Assembly: GCA_001986395.2 (NCBI GenBank) | Contig: MQVO02000207.1 | Coordinates: 1-14,570, forward strand | Reading direction: 5' to 3' | Source of the DNA: Irpex lacteus | Taxonomy: Eukaryota; Basidiomycota; Agaricomycetes; Polyporales; Irpicaceae | DNA: 14,570 nucleotides | Part shown: positions 13,484 to 14,570 of the stretch, piece after piece | Numbering within the stretch: the stretch's first letter is position 1 | Layout of the letters: each line of letters opens with the position of its first letter | Program-made: the position numbers and the translations under genes | The notes under the pieces: model-generated | Databases searched by the model: none | Seen by the model: only the letters and a program-made list of their open reading frames with translations | What the model was told of the DNA's origin: nothing

Positions 13484-13718
13484 TAAGGAGGCTGGAATGT
13501 GGAATATGGCTTGTTTTATTCTATTTCTTTTTGTATTCCCCTTTATTTTTAATTAAAAATAAATTTTTTAAGATAAAAGGCAAAAAGAAATAGACCTTAA
13601 ATAAAAAGGGTAATAAAGGAATATAAAAATAAAAAAAGGGGTCTTTAGAATAAAATAATAAATTCAACCTACTATTATTTAATAATTTTTTTAATATGAA
13701 GCCTCCCCTCAACCTCAC

Positions 13719-13755
13719 CCTACCTCTTTTTTATATACAATAAAAAAGAGGTAGG
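13719..13755. repeat. Family A hairpin with perfect 16-bp arms
   Basis: CCTACCTCTTTTTTAT (13719-13734) pairs exactly with ATAAAAAAGAGGTAGG (13740-13755) around a 5-base loop. Confidence 0.85.
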
Positions 13756-13951
13756 ATAGAGAAATAGTGGGTGTGGAGTATAATCTAATTTGAATATAGA
13801 TATAAAAATAAAAACTAAAAACAATAATAGTATATCTTACATCTTTCCTTTTTCTCCTTTTTTTCCTTTGTTTTTTTTGGTCTTTTTCTTTTTAATAATT
13901 AAAAAAAAAAAGAAATAATGAAAATAAAAAGGAAAAAAAGGCATGTACTTT

Positions 13952-13983
13952 CCTTTTGTTTTTTTTATTAAAAAAACAAAAGG
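13952..13983. repeat. Family A hairpin
   Basis: CCTTTTGTTTTTTT pairs with AAAAAAACAAAAGG around ATTA-like central bases. Only the spacer base (G/C) and run lengths distinguish it from the copies at 13392 and 8702. Confidence 0.8.
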
Positions 13984-14149
13984 CATAACATATCACTGTA
14001 ACAATCAAAAATGGTCCTTTTTATGTCTTTTTATTTTAAGAAAATAAATCAAATAAATAAGCCAGCCCTCCCCACTATCCACTTTCTTAGCTTGGATGGC
14101 TGGTGGGAAAAGGAGGATAGAGGATATTTATTATTTTTTATTTAGGCGA

Positions 14150-14220
14150 TTTTCTCTTTTGGACTCGAACCAAAATTAACATTTTAGAAGAATGCTGTTC
14201 TACCATTAAACTAAGAGAAA
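14150..14220 (-). tRNA. trnR(ucu): tRNA-Arg (anticodon TCT)
   Basis: On the minus strand the acceptor is TTTCTCT/AGAGAAA, the D-stem GTTT/GAAC with AATGGTA, the anticodon stem GCATT/AATGT with loop CTTCTAA (anticodon TCT), and the T-stem TTTGG/CCAAA with loop TTCGAGT. It reads AGR codons, which are the only Arg codons in cob and nad1. No tRNA able to read the CGA codons of nad5 is in this window. Confidence 0.92.
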
Positions 14221-14329
14221 AAAAATATTAAGTATTTATTATCGGCTTGTATTAAATTATTATATTAATTTCTCTACTCCCCTTTTTATAATATAAGAAA
14301 ATAATCAATAAATACTACCCACTAAATAC

Positions 14330-14425
14330 TTTCCACATTATAGCCTCCACCCTCTTAATCTTTATTTAATAATACAGTGGATATTGTGGAGGTGATAAGG
14401 ATTAAATAAAAATTAGGATAGAGGG
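14330..14425. repeat. Interleaved inverted repeats upstream of tRNA-Arg
   Basis: CCTCCAC (14344-14350) pairs with GTGGAGG (14386-14392). CCCTC and AATCTTTATTTAAT right after the first arm can pair with GATTAAATAAA and GAGGG after the second (14399-14425). The two pairings cross like a pseudoknot or are alternatives. No gene is in this stretch. Confidence 0.45.
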
Positions 14426-14442
14426 CATTAGGATAAAATAAA

Positions 14443-14508
14443 AGGTTAAGAATTGAACCTTAATATAAGTTTTGCAGACCTACTACAGAACCATCTGTAA
14501 ACTCAACC
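14443..14508 (-). tRNA. trnC(gca): tRNA-Cys (anticodon GCA), with a shortened T-arm
   Basis: On the minus strand the acceptor is GGTTGAG/CTTAACC, the D-arm TACAG-ATGGTT-CTGTA, and the anticodon stem TAGGT/ACTTA with loop CTGCAAA (anticodon GCA). Only 15 bases (TATTAAGGTTCAATT) lie between the anticodon stem and the 3' acceptor, instead of about 21. A standard T-stem (TAAGG/CTTAA) would have to share bases with the acceptor. The tRNA may have a reduced T-arm, a 3' end completed by editing, or be defective. A CCAT...ATGG hairpin (14508-14530) abuts its 5' end. Confidence 0.75.
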
Positions 14509-14570
14509 CATAGCCACTTTGTGGTCATGGCTTGATACTTTTTTTATTTAAATTTAATTTAAAATAAAAA

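Larger units (their letters stand above)
13159..14149. other. Hairpin-dense spacer between nad1 and tRNA-Arg
   Basis: No gene is seen. It holds a TA dinucleotide run (about 13240-13262), family A hairpins, a family B copy, and a nested pair of arms CTATTTCTTTTTG/CAAAAAGAAATAG (13521-13533/13581-13593). A larger imperfect pyrimidine/purine fold lies at about 13846-13942. The motif CCAGCCCTCCCCAC followed by TATCC occurs at about 13358 and 14062; the second can pair with GGCTGG near 14098. A 65-codon minus-strand frame across 13521-13718 is only low-complexity Phe/Lys/Leu. Confidence 0.6.

Noticed and set aside
13521..13718. 65-codon minus-strand frame
   Set aside because: It is made of Phe/Leu/Lys from hairpin pyrimidine and purine runs.
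1..14570. CRISPR array
   Set aside because: Repeats are scattered palindromes without regular spacing, and the DNA is mitochondrial.

Overview
The window is fungal mitochondrial DNA, probably from a filamentous or basidiomycete-like fungus; I cannot fix the phylum. It has genes for cytochrome b, NADH dehydrogenase subunits, ATP synthase subunit 8 and mitochondrial-type tRNAs in very AT-rich DNA. It also has a LAGLIDADG intron endonuclease piece, a family-B DNA polymerase remnant of the linear mitochondrial plasmid type, and TGA read as Trp in atp8 (translation table 4).

Layout. 1-1800: AT-rich repeats, a broken nad4 segment on the plus strand, and an unidentified decayed reading frame. 1811-2728: the 3' part of nad5, intact to its stop codon. 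2770-4640: a patchwork of partial genes, mostly minus strand: nad4L, a Gly/Asn-rich frame, the nad2 N-terminus, two tRNA-like remnants and a second nad4 segment split by a hairpin element. 4640-5840: AT-rich spacer with one GC-rich foldable island. 5847-7017: atp8, tRNA-Ile, tRNA-Phe and nad3, whose end runs into a cox1 exon/LAGLIDADG fragment. 7089-7776: plasmid-like remnants, including the polymerase palm. 8201-8271: a second tRNA-Ile. 9018-10187: cob. 10190-12130: hairpins, a tRNA 3' half, a decayed reading frame and a GC-richer island. 12137-13158: nad1 on the minus strand. 13159-14570: hairpin-rich spacer with tRNA-Arg and tRNA-Cys on the minus strand.

The complete or near-complete genes serve oxidative phosphorylation: nad1, nad3 and nad5 for complex I, cob for complex III, atp8 for ATP synthase. 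Four things stand out. (1) cob needs three and nad1 needs two single-base +1 shifts to read through, and never a shift of another kind. (2) There are two codon dialects: cob, nad1 and nad3 use AGR for Arg and mostly TTA for Leu, whereas nad5, nad2, nad4L and the cox1 piece use CGN and CTN. (3) Several families of short hairpin elements recur; one interrupts nad4, one is nested in another, and two are joined as hairpin A-GGATCC-hairpin B. (4) Many partial genes end at or beside such elements. Together these suggest a genome remodelled by mobile hairpins, plasmid integration and possibly imported mitochondrial sequence. All calls come from reading the sequence, without alignment or database search.
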